From Gilliamella sp. Pas-s25 (GTDB taxonomy: Bacteria; Pseudomonadota; Gammaproteobacteria; Enterobacterales; Orbaceae): a stretch of 64,000 nucleotides of DNA. Numbering within the stretch: position 1 is the first letter of the stretch; the number at the start of each line of letters is the position of its first letter. The stretch is taken from NCBI RefSeq assembly GCF_009795885.1, contig NZ_WTEV01000014.1, positions 1 to 64,000 of the forward strand, written 5' to 3'. The notes beneath the pieces were generated by a model. That model had not been told where the DNA came from, searched no databases, and saw only the letters and a program-made list of their open reading frames with translations. Shown here piece after piece: positions 25,203-33,787 of this stretch. The position numbers and the translations under genes were made by a program.

Positions 25203-25951
25203 TGCTAATGTTTATGATCATCTGTTTGGGGCTTGGCATGGGTAGCTTTGTGCATGTCGCCTATTGTCGCTATTTGCCAACACTGACGCCTTGCCAATAT
25301 TTATACCACATTAGTGTGTACCGATCTGCTTGCCCACATTGTCATCATCGACTCAATGCTTGGCAATTGGTGCCAGTTGTTGCTTGGCTAATACTAAAAG
25401 GGCGCTGTCATTATTGCAAAGCCAAGATTTCATGTCGTTATCTTATTGTTGAATTATTTGTCGCAGCATTATTTGCGATTATCTATTTTGATAAAGGTAT
25501 TAATTTTCAAAGTTGTATTTTAATGCTTCTTGGCTGCTATTTTTTGCTGTTGGCGTTCATTGATTTTAAATACTATTTATTACCTGATCTGTTTACGCAA
25601 CCGTTGATGTGGATAGGTATTATGCTTGCCTATTTTAATATAACAAACATTGGGTTAGCCGATGCTTTACTGGGCATTTTTTTAGGATATCTGTTATTAA
25701 AGATACCCGCCACATTATTTTATTTAATCTCTAAAAAAGAGGGATTAGGGGGTGGGGATATCAAACTACTTGCCGCATTGGGAGCTTGGCTACCTTATAC
25801 ATTATTACCCCTATTATTGTTTTTTTCCTCGTTACTGGGGATTATGTACTATCTTTTTTTGCGATATGCACTCAATCAAAATATTACAAAGATTATTCCA
25901 TTTGGTCCTTTTTTATTAATATCGGGTTATGTGATCTATTATTATTTATAG
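25202..25951 (+). CDS. pilD: Prepilin leader peptidase PilD
   Basis: Inner-membrane aspartyl protease that removes prepilin leaders, and in many homologues also N-methylates the new N-terminus. It has 249 residues with about seven membrane helices, the two CxxC pairs of the cytoplasmic zinc loop (CPHC, CHYC), and the catalytic aspartates in FIDFKYYLLPD and GGGDIKLLAALGAW. Last gene of the pilus cluster. No pilT, pilM-Q or secretin gene is present here, so these must lie elsewhere if the pilus is complete. Confidence 0.92.
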   Translation: MLMFMIICLGLGMGSFVHVAYCRYLPTLTPCQYLYHISVYRSACPHCHHRLNAWQLVPVVAWLILKGRCHYCKAKISCRYLIVELFVAALFAIIYFDKGINFQSCILMLLGCYFLLLAFIDFKYYLLPDLFTQPLMWIGIMLAYFNITNIGLADALLGIFLGYLLLKIPATLFYLISKKEGLGGGDIKLLAALGAWLPYTLLPLLLFFSSLLGIMYYLFLRYALNQNITKIIPFGPFLLISGYVIYYYL

Positions 25952-25974
25952 GGAAGAATCGGCTGGTTTACATT

Positions 25975-26545
25975 TTATGATTAAAATAACCTTCTAAAAT
26001 CTTATAAGGCGCTTTGTCGAAAATCGCTTAACCTTTTGTGTTTTATCTTTTGAATCGCTAACTATGTGCTAATTATGCTATATCGCCATTAAAGTACATA
26101 TCACGCTTTCAGCTTACCCATTGATTTGAAAGTTGGCAGTATTCGTGAATGTTTGATTTATACAATGGTTATCATACGTTATTCAATAAATACTGTGGAG
26201 TCTCAATTAATCACCAAACGGTATAGAATCCTGAATATTTTTTACAAAAAATAGAGCATAACATGTTAATAGTTATGTAAATATCCCATAGCGAGCACAC
26301 TACTCATGTAGAAAATTGGGCAGTCTGTTGTCGTGTTTTATATGCAATTGCGTCAGGCATATTTAATGCCTATGAGGTCTTTCAGTGTTATAAATAAACG
26401 ACCAACATAAAACAGTTAGTCCAATTGGTGACGGTGATTTTACTTTATGTTATAAGGGCTATCTCTTTTGTTTGCGAGGTGGTGTGATGCCTATTCATTA
26501 CAGCAATTTTTTGAATTACTGTAAATAACACGAATAATTCCTGCG
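25975..26545 (-). mobile_element. Decayed IS481-type element (copy 3)
   Basis: About 570 bases, minus-strand orientation. Pieces of an IS481-like transposase can be read in broken frames: a start region (MNRHH...) below a TTTACAGTAATT left flank at 26490-26530, the rve-domain end NHCINQTFTN ... ING-AES near 26100-26170, and a C-terminus APYKILEGYFNH near 25980. Many stops and frameshifts are present. Much of the 25952-26790 gene-free gap is this relic; the remaining 245 bases hold only the upstream region of the next gene. Confidence 0.65.
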
Positions 26546-26790
26546 TATGAGTATTACTTGAAATTGTTGTTAAAAAGTTTCAGGAAACCTTACGTTTCAG
26601 TCAATTTTTGTTAATCAATACTGTGTTAAAAGTGCATAACGTAATCATTCTGTTCAATATATGCAACATATAACCAAAATTGCTATCCATAGTAAAAATA
26701 GTTATTTTTATAAAAATGAAAATCGCGTTATAGTGCTAGCTAAATCAGCGTGTTATGCTGTAAATCAGTTGCTAATTAAGGAATCATATC

Positions 26791-27948
26791 ATGATATCAA
26801 ATAGTATAAATGAACTAAAAAGCGAAATGATTGCGTGGCGCCATCATATTCATGCTCATCCTGAAACTGCTTTCCAAGAAGTCAATACCACCCAATTTAT
26901 CATCGAAAAACTGCAATCATTTGGCATTACCGAGCTATATACTGATTTTGCCCCAACGGGGGTTGTTGGTATTATTAAAGGTAATCAAGAAGGACGGTGG
27001 ATTGCGCTTCGGGCTGATATTGATGCATTAGATATTGTTGAAGAAAATAATATCGATTATTGTTCAACCATGCATGGCAAAATGCATGCATGTGGACATG
27101 ATGGGCACACAGCTATGTTGCTAGGCACCGCCAAATATCTTAGCGAGCACCGTGATTTTGCTGGTACCGTTGTAGTTATTTTTCAACCTGCTGAAGAAAA
27201 CGAGGGCGGGGCACGCGTTATGGTTGAAAATGGTTTATTTGAACAATTCCCGATTGAAGCGGTGTATGGCATTCATAATCAGCCTAATATGGAGTTAAAT
27301 CACTTTTATATCAATCATGGTCCCATGATGGCATCGTATGATGTTTTTGAAATCAAAATCACAGGTGTTGGTGCACATGCCGCTGCTCCTCATTTGGGCA
27401 AAGATACGATACTAACTGCCACACAAATCGTTAATGGTTTACAAAGTATTGTCAGTCGTAATGCCGATCCTTTAAGTTCGTTGGTGGTTAGCGTAACGCA
27501 AATTCATAGCGGTGATACTTGGAATGTGTTACCGCAAGAAGCGGTGATTCGAGGCACTGTTAGGACTTTTAGTGCCCAAGTGCAAGATATGGCTGAAAGC
27601 CGTATTAAGCAAATAGCAACAGGTATTGCAACAACTTTTGAAGCCAAGGCTGAAGTGGATTATCAACGCCGTTACCCAGCGACGATTAATTATGCCAAAC
27701 AAGCCGATATTGCTATTGTTGCTGCTAAAAAAGCCGTCGGGCAAGACAACTTAATTATTGATCCTCTTCCTTCAATGGGCTCAGAAGATTTTGCTTTTAT
27801 GTTGCAAAAAATACCAGGAGTATATGTTTGGCTAGGTGCTGGTAAAGGTGCTAACTTACATAATCCAGCCTTTAACTTTAATGATGAAGTGTTAACAACT
27901 GGCGTACGCTATTTTATTGAAATTGTTAACCAAGAACTTGCGAACTAA
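26791..27948 (+). CDS. M20-family amidohydrolase (hippurate/N-acyl-amino-acid hydrolase type)
   Basis: Two-metal peptidase-fold amidohydrolase of 385 residues that cleaves N-acyl amino acids; the exact substrate cannot be told from sequence. Metal-ligand and catalytic blocks are HAHPETAFQE, HACGHDGHTAMLLG, FQPAEENEGGA, GIHNQP and the C-terminal MGSEDFAFM. A dimerisation domain lies between about residues 185 and 300. AAGGA precedes ATG 26791. No signal peptide, so cytoplasmic. It stands alone between the IS relic and ygfZ (convergent). Confidence 0.88.
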   Translation: MISNSINELKSEMIAWRHHIHAHPETAFQEVNTTQFIIEKLQSFGITELYTDFAPTGVVGIIKGNQEGRWIALRADIDALDIVEENNIDYCSTMHGKMHACGHDGHTAMLLGTAKYLSEHRDFAGTVVVIFQPAEENEGGARVMVENGLFEQFPIEAVYGIHNQPNMELNHFYINHGPMMASYDVFEIKITGVGAHAAAPHLGKDTILTATQIVNGLQSIVSRNADPLSSLVVSVTQIHSGDTWNVLPQEAVIRGTVRTFSAQVQDMAESRIKQIATGIATTFEAKAEVDYQRRYPATINYAKQADIAIVAAKKAVGQDNLIIDPLPSMGSEDFAFMLQKIPGVYVWLGAGKGANLHNPAFNFNDEVLTTGVRYFIEIVNQELAN

Positions 27949-27971
27949 GTTAAAACGATAGGCACAAAGAC

Positions 27972-28001
27972 AGCTGGAATAAACGTGATGTTATTCCAGC
28001 T
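27972..28001. terminator. Bidirectional terminator between amidohydrolase and ygfZ
   Basis: Perfect 11-base stem AGCTGGAATAA with an 8-base loop in the 70-base gap between convergent genes. Confidence 0.75.
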
Positions 28002-28018
28002 TGTTGGTCAAAAAACAA

Positions 28019-28894
28019 TTAAAACGTCATTCGACTATTATCGTTTCCACAAACTCTAAATGGCGTATTTAAATCAATTCCATTATTCAATACGACTTGA
28101 ACACAAACGCCGTCTTTGTCATCAAGTTTGGCTGCGGCTAATACTAGTCCACCTTCTCGCCAACTACCAGCAAGCTTATATTCGAGCGTATTGCCAATTT
28201 TAGGAAGAACATCACTGGTGCCTTTTATTACATACATTCCACGAGTATTAGCACCGCGAAACTGTGCTCTAGCGACCATTTCTTGACCACAGTAGCAACC
28301 TTTTTCAAAGCTAATTGCATCATAAGATTGTAAATTACAGGCTTGCGGTAATAAAATTGCCATATTGCTATCATCAATAATAGGATAACCCGCTTGCAAA
28401 TCAAGTTTTAACCACTCACTGCATGGATTTAAATCATCAGCAATAGGTTCTGGCGTGACCATAATAACGCGCATTTCTGGTAAAGGTACTTTGATATAGG
28501 TGATGTTATTTTCAGTTAAGCAGCTTATATCACTTAGTTTTTCAGCGATTGCTGTGGGAATCGCATCACCGACCAAACCGATCATATTTAAATCTTGGAC
28601 TGGCTCGATAGTCACTTTTGAAAAAACAGCATATTTTGCAAGTTCGGCAACTTGTTTTTTTACAACGCTTTTACGCTCAATATAGTAAATATCGTTACCG
28701 CGTTGAAATAACAATAAAGTACTCCACATTTTGCCTTTATTGTCGCAATGAGCGGCATAGAGCGTTGATTGTTCTGAAAGTCGGTTAATGTCATTGGTTA
28801 TTTGCCCTTGCAGAAAAATACGGTTATCCTCGCCAGTAACTTTAACTAATTGCCAGTCCGCAAGTGAGGTTGGTTTAGATGAAATATTGCTCAT
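28019..28894 (-). CDS. ygfZ: Folate-binding Fe-S cluster repair protein YgfZ
   Basis: YgfZ/IBA57-type protein that uses folate to help make or repair certain 4Fe-4S enzymes such as MiaB. Its 291 residues have the aminomethyltransferase-like fold with FLQGQITNDIN near the N-terminus and the family signature KGCYCGQEMVARAQFRG, whose second half includes the conserved cysteine. AAAGGT lies seven bases before the ATG. Single gene. Upstream, about 280 bases separate it from divergent ilvI. Confidence 0.94.
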   Translation of the reverse strand: MSNISSKPTSLADWQLVKVTGEDNRIFLQGQITNDINRLSEQSTLYAAHCDNKGKMWSTLLLFQRGNDIYYIERKSVVKKQVAELAKYAVFSKVTIEPVQDLNMIGLVGDAIPTAIAEKLSDISCLTENNITYIKVPLPEMRVIMVTPEPIADDLNPCSEWLKLDLQAGYPIIDDSNMAILLPQACNLQSYDAISFEKGCYCGQEMVARAQFRGANTRGMYVIKGTSDVLPKIGNTLEYKLAGSWREGGLVLAAAKLDDKDGVCVQVVLNNGIDLNTPFRVCGNDNSRMTF

Positions 28895-29174
28895 ATTGGT
28901 ACCTTTGGGTAATGAAGAATTCTAGTACTGTTATGACTAGAAATACAGGTTCTGAGTGTATATAAAAAATAAAAAAATAACAATAAATCAATCGGCAATA
29001 TTTAAATAAAATTGATAGGCTATGGATATTATTCATAATATTTCAAAAATTAATATTGTGAGTGCTCAATTTTATTTGTAATGAACTTAGCTAATTGACT
29101 TTATTGATTTTGCTTACAAGTTGATGCAAAATGATTCATAAAATGACAAATCAGTTACATTGGAGGCAACAACC

Positions 29175-30893
29175 ATGGCAAAACTGTCAGGCGCAGAGAT
29201 GGTTATTCAATCTTTGATTGACCAAGGAGTAAAACAGATATTTGGTTATCCCGGTGGTAGTGTTCTTGATATTTATGATGCTATTCACACGATAGGTGGC
29301 ATTGAACATATTTTGGTGCGACATGAACAAGCCGCGGTACATATGGCTGATGGTTATGCAAGGGCAACGGGCGATGTTGGCGTTGTGTTAGTGACGTCAG
29401 GCCCTGGGGCAACAAATACCATTACCGGCATTGCAACGGCATACATGGATTCTGTACCACTAGTAATATTGTCTGGGCAGGTTGCGAGTAATTTGATTGG
29501 TAACGATGCATTCCAAGAATGTGATATGGTTGGAATTTCACGCCCCATTGTGAAACACAGTTTTTTAATTAAAGATAGTAAAGATATCCCTGAAACGATC
29601 AAAAAAGCGTTTTATATCGCATCGACAGGTAGGCCAGGGCCAGTGGTGATTGATTTGCCAAAAGATGTGGTTAATCCTGCCAATAAGTATAACTATCATT
29701 ATCCAAAATCTGTCACCATGCGTTCTTACAACCCAACGATACAAGGTCACAAAGGACAAATTAAAAAAGCGTTAACGACTTTGCTAGCAGCTAAAAAACC
29801 CGTTTTATTTATTGGTGGTGGCGTAATTGCAGCCAATGCGAGTGATGCGATCAAAACGCTTGCTAAAAAACTAAATTTACCAGTTGCTTTAACATTAATG
29901 GGTATTAGCGCCTTTCCTGGTACAGACAAACATAACCTTGGCATGATTGGTATGCACGGTGTTTATGAAGCGAATATGGCTATGCATAATGCCGATGTCA
30001 TTTTGGCTATAGGCGCACGGTTTGATGATAGAACAACAAATAATGTTGAAAAATATTGCCCAAAAGCCAAAATTATCCATATTGATATTGACCCAACCTC
30101 AATATCAAAAACCATTATGGCAAGTATACCGGTTGTGGGTGATGCAAAAATGGTGGTTGAAACAATGTTATCTCAAATCGATGAGCTAAATGTAGACCGT
30201 GATTTGGATGCATTAGTCGATTGGTGGAAGCAAATCGAACATTGGCGAGCTCGTCACTGTTTGGCTTATCGTCATGACGGTGAAAGCATCAAACCGCAGG
30301 AAGCCATTGAAGTATTATACAAATTGACCAAAGGGGATGCCTTTGTGGCAACCGATGTGGGTCAACATCAAATGTTTACAGCACTTTATTACCCATTTGA
30401 CAAACCGCGTCACTTTATTACATCGGGTGGACTTGGCACCATGGGATTTGGCTTGCCAGCAGCTTTAGGGGTTAAATTGGCATTCCCTAAAAAAACCGTT
30501 GTCTGCGTAACTGGCGACGGTAGTATTCAAATGAATATTCAAGAGCTATCAACCGCATTGCAATATGGATTACCTGTACTGGTTTTAAATTTAAATAACC
30601 GTTTTTTAGGCATGGTTAAGCAGTGGCAAGATATGATTTATGCTGGACGGCATTCCAGTTCTTATATGGAATCTTTACCTGATTTTGCCAAAATTGCAGA
30701 AGCCTATGGCCATGTTGGAATGGTTATAACCAAACGTGAAGAGCTTGAACCTAAACTGAAACAAGCGTTAGCAATTAAAAACCGGTTGGTTTTTGTTGAT
30801 GTCATGACCGATGCCACTGAACATGTGTATCCAATGCAAGTGCGAGGTGGGGCAATGAACGAAATGTGGCTTAGTAAAACGGAGAGAACCTAA
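29175..30893 (+). CDS. ilvI: Acetolactate synthase III large subunit
   Basis: ThDP enzyme making acetolactate and acetohydroxybutyrate for branched-chain amino acid synthesis. The 572-residue protein has the catalytic glutamate in [14 protein letters not shown], an FAD-binding middle domain and the ThDP motif [29 protein letters not shown]. The C-terminus [10 protein letters not shown] is identical to that of IlvI proteins. ATG 29175 is chosen since GGAGG sits nine bases upstream; a TTG five codons earlier lies at that site. The stop overlaps ilvH by one base. Confidence 0.96.
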   Translation: MAKLSGAEMVIQSLIDQGVKQIFGYPGGSVLDIYDAIHTIGGIEHILVRHEQAAVHMADGYARATGDVGVVLVTSGPGATNTITGIATAYMDSVPLVILSGQVASNLIGNDAFQECDMVGISRPIVKHSFLIKDSKDIPETIKKAFYIASTGRPGPVVIDLPKDVVNPANKYNYHYPKSVTMRSYNPTIQGHKGQIKKALTTLLAAKKPVLFIGGGVIAANASDAIKTLAKKLNLPVALTLMGISAFPGTDKHNLGMIGMHGVYEANMAMHNADVILAIGARFDDRTTNNVEKYCPKAKIIHIDIDPTSISKTIMASIPVVGDAKMVVETMLSQIDELNVDRDLDALVDWWKQIEHWRARHCLAYRHDGESIKPQEAIEVLYKLTKGDAFVATDVGQHQMFTALYYPFDKPRHFITSGGLGTMGFGLPAALGVKLAFPKKTVVCVTGDGSIQMNIQELSTALQYGLPVLVLNLNNRFLGMVKQWQDMIYAGRHSSSYMESLPDFAKIAEAYGHVGMVITKREELEPKLKQALAIKNRLVFVDVMTDATEHVYPMQVRGGAMNEMWLSKTERT

Positions 30894-31387
30894 TGCGTTA
30901 TATCTTATCAATTTTAACCGAAAACGAACCCGGCGCATTATCAAGAATAATTGGCTTATTTTCACAACGTGGTTTTAACATTGAAACAATTACTACCGCG
31001 CAAACTGAAGACCCAACTATGCATCGTATGACGATTCAAACAACGGGGGATGAGCATGTTCTTGAACAGATCCAAAAACAGTTGCATAAATTAGTTAATG
31101 TTTATCGTGTGCATGATTTAACCGAAGGGCCACATGTAGAGCGTGAGATCATGCTAGTCAAAGTTGCTGCAAAAGGTTCTGATGCGCGTGACGAGGTAAA
31201 ACGTTGTGCCGATATTTTTAGAGGATCGATTGTCGATGTGACTGCAACTCATTACATCGTACAATTATCGGGCACAAGTGAAAAGCTAGACTCATTCTTA
31301 GCTTCAATTCGCGAAACTTGTAATATTGTCGAAACTGTACGCTCTGGGATTATTGGCTTATCGCGCAGTGAAAAAACAGTTAAATAG
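30893..31387 (+). CDS. ilvH: Acetolactate synthase III regulatory subunit
   Basis: Small subunit that activates IlvI and gives valine feedback inhibition. It has 164 residues with an N-terminal ACT domain (LSILTENEPGALSRIIGLFSQRGFNIETI) containing the valine-site region, and a C-terminal regulatory domain. Coupled to ilvI by a TAATG overlap. The inverted repeat at 31412 may end the transcript. Confidence 0.97.
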   Translation: MRYILSILTENEPGALSRIIGLFSQRGFNIETITTAQTEDPTMHRMTIQTTGDEHVLEQIQKQLHKLVNVYRVHDLTEGPHVEREIMLVKVAAKGSDARDEVKRCADIFRGSIVDVTATHYIVQLSGTSEKLDSFLASIRETCNIVETVRSGIIGLSRSEKTVK

Positions 31388-31411
31388 CTATATTTATTGT
31401 TAACATATTTA

Positions 31412-31436
31412 ATTAAGGCGCATTGTGCGCCTTAAT
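31412..31436 (+). terminator. Possible terminator after ilvIH
   Basis: Perfect 11-base stem ATTAAGGCGCA with a TTG loop, 24 bases past the ilvH stop. Only a weak T-rich tail follows. Confidence 0.6.
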
Positions 31437-31489
31437 GTTATTAAAAATATTAGAATAAAAAAATAATATAATATAAGGAAAATAGTGAA

Positions 31490-33673
31490 ATGGAGTTTTA
31501 TTGGTTAATTAAGATTTTTTTAATAGGTCTTGCTATATTTTCTTGGATTAATTATAGCTCAAAAAGACATACAAATAAGCAAAATTTAAAGGATGTCATT
31601 AAAGATCGCATATCAATAAGAAAATTAACCGAAAACGAATTTGAACTTTTAGAACCTTATCTGAATAATAAATGGTTAGTGTTTCCGTATAAATATCAAT
31701 CATCATTAATTGATTTAGAAGTATCAAAGATAGCAGGAAATTGTGTCCGTCATAGTTTATATACGAATACTGAAGAAACATCTTTTTATTATGAGATTGA
31801 TGGGATTGAACTCTTTTTCCCTTATAACATGTACCTCCATATTTCAGATTTTAACGTTGCTGAAGTCGTTTTTACCGAGAAATATGCATTTGTGGTTAAA
31901 ATCAATGATTATGATCTAAAAACTGCCGCAGAATCTCAAGGCGGAATCATATGCTCAGAATTAGATGAACCTTGGATGTATGAGCAATCTTTTGATTCTA
32001 AAATGCCAGAAGATGAACAAACAAGTAATGATACTGTTGTGAGCGTAAAACCGAACCCTGACAAAAAAATAGATTTTGTAAAATTGTTGGAACGTGAAGA
32101 AACTCCATTAGAATTAAGAAATAGAAATAAAAAAGGTAACGGTCTATTATCAGCTATTTTTTTAACTTTGATGACTGTGTTTTTCCTTATCTATTGGTAT
32201 TCCAATAATTCTACCATCCTTATTTTAGTTATTTTTAGTACGATACTTTCCGTTATTTTTTATTGGTATCAGCCTAGATCTAAATACGATTTAAACAACG
32301 TAATTTGCGTTAAGGGCTTAATTAAAAATAAAAACGTTTCTAAAAAAGAAGTTATCATTGGTGAAGATTATATTTTAAACATTCCCCACCATTGGCTGCC
32401 TTTTCTTCCTGAGAAGTCGTTTTTGCCTGCAAACATGGACATATCAGTGAGTGATAGAAAGCTAATTCGTTATGAAAATACACTTTCAATTAGCCAAGAA
32501 ATCGAACAATTTGGAGCACCAAAATTTGCTAGGCGTAATTTGATACTCTTAATTACTGGAATTATTTTATCTGCTGTTGTCTATTTTCAAACAAGTTTAG
32601 CTGTTAATGCAATATTAGCTTATCAATTTTTCAACAGCGATATAACCACTAGAAATTTACAGGATGAATCAACCTTAAAAAATAGTCCAATTCAAAAAGG
32701 TGATTTAGTCAATATAAAAATAAGTGGTGCATCATGCGATGTAAATGAAAATAGGTGTCATACATTATTCATCAATAATCAACCTATTGATATCGAAACG
32801 AATTACATAGCATCAATAGCTGAACCAATGAAAAATTTATTTAAAGATAATTTTATAAATACTCGTGTTGATCAAGATGTTATTGCAGTCCAGCAATATC
32901 AAGACCGATTGATTGAATTGTATAAATCCTTTGATAGGATATCATCTCAATATCAACGATATATCAAAGAATCATTTACAAAACTAATAGATATTGGAAA
33001 AATCGTAATTACTGTGAATAAAGTTTGTAAAGTTTCTGAAATCGATTGTCTTAGCGTCAAGAAAGAGTTGACTGCCTTGTTTGATATACAGGTTTCAGAT
33101 GATTTATCTGATTGGGAAAAATTTGTTAATGAATCTGAAATTAATCCAAATCATGATGAGATTGTTTCCGTCAGAAATGTTTCTAAGCTTGATAATTCAA
33201 TCTCAAGATTGAAGGCAGATGTAATCGCAAGATTAAAGAGTACTGTTTCAGATTATCAGCATGATAAATCAAGTTTTAGGGTTGATTTATCCGAAAATAG
33301 TTACTTAGAAATGGGCAAACTAGAACATATAAATAATGACAAATCAGGACCTGTTTCATTATTAACAGTAGAGCACTATTATGATGTGCTATTTGCAAAA
33401 GCGGGGAATATTGACGTTGTTGGACGGGTTAGCGATATTTATTATCGAGATGATAATTCAATATCGGGTTTGAAGATTAACGCAAACTCTCATTACAGTA
33501 CGAATTTAGATGAACTATTTTCATTCGTATCCCCAATTTTTGTTAGTCTTGCTGTTTTTATGATTACGGCTTTAGTTTCGATTTTAAATGGCGTTGCAAT
33601 TTGTTACAAATTGTTGGCTAATCATCGACGCAAGAATAAAATTTTAGCTATATATAAAGAGCGAATAATATAA
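31490..33673 (+). CDS. IgaA/UmoB/YrfF-family membrane protein, copy 1
   Basis: IgaA proteins restrain the RcsCDB envelope-stress phosphorelay from the inner membrane. The 727-residue product has the same architecture: an N-terminal helix (4-22), a cytoplasmic domain (about 45-150, KLTENEFELLEPYL ... VFTEKYAFVVK), two helices (about 205-250), a second cytoplasmic segment with HHWLPFLP and LSISQEIEQFG, a helix near 345, a large periplasmic domain opening GDLVNIKISGASCDV, and a last helix near 690. The comparable IgaA block is GDTLRISGTGMC. Identity is low, so this is a family-level call. A close paralogue follows 114 bases downstream. Confidence 0.7.
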   Translation: MEFYWLIKIFLIGLAIFSWINYSSKRHTNKQNLKDVIKDRISIRKLTENEFELLEPYLNNKWLVFPYKYQSSLIDLEVSKIAGNCVRHSLYTNTEETSFYYEIDGIELFFPYNMYLHISDFNVAEVVFTEKYAFVVKINDYDLKTAAESQGGIICSELDEPWMYEQSFDSKMPEDEQTSNDTVVSVKPNPDKKIDFVKLLEREETPLELRNRNKKGNGLLSAIFLTLMTVFFLIYWYSNNSTILILVIFSTILSVIFYWYQPRSKYDLNNVICVKGLIKNKNVSKKEVIIGEDYILNIPHHWLPFLPEKSFLPANMDISVSDRKLIRYENTLSISQEIEQFGAPKFARRNLILLITGIILSAVVYFQTSLAVNAILAYQFFNSDITTRNLQDESTLKNSPIQKGDLVNIKISGASCDVNENRCHTLFINNQPIDIETNYIASIAEPMKNLFKDNFINTRVDQDVIAVQQYQDRLIELYKSFDRISSQYQRYIKESFTKLIDIGKIVITVNKVCKVSEIDCLSVKKELTALFDIQVSDDLSDWEKFVNESEINPNHDEIVSVRNVSKLDNSISRLKADVIARLKSTVSDYQHDKSSFRVDLSENSYLEMGKLEHINNDKSGPVSLLTVEHYYDVLFAKAGNIDVVGRVSDIYYRDDNSISGLKINANSHYSTNLDELFSFVSPIFVSLAVFMITALVSILNGVAICYKLLANHRRKNKILAIYKERII

Positions 33674-33787
33674 TTATTATGTAACATATTGTTATATAGA
33701 AAATTAAATGTAATCGCATTTGGTTTTCTACATTGTTAAACATAAAAAAATAGAAATACAATGAAATAAAAAGGAAAACGCCAAAAA

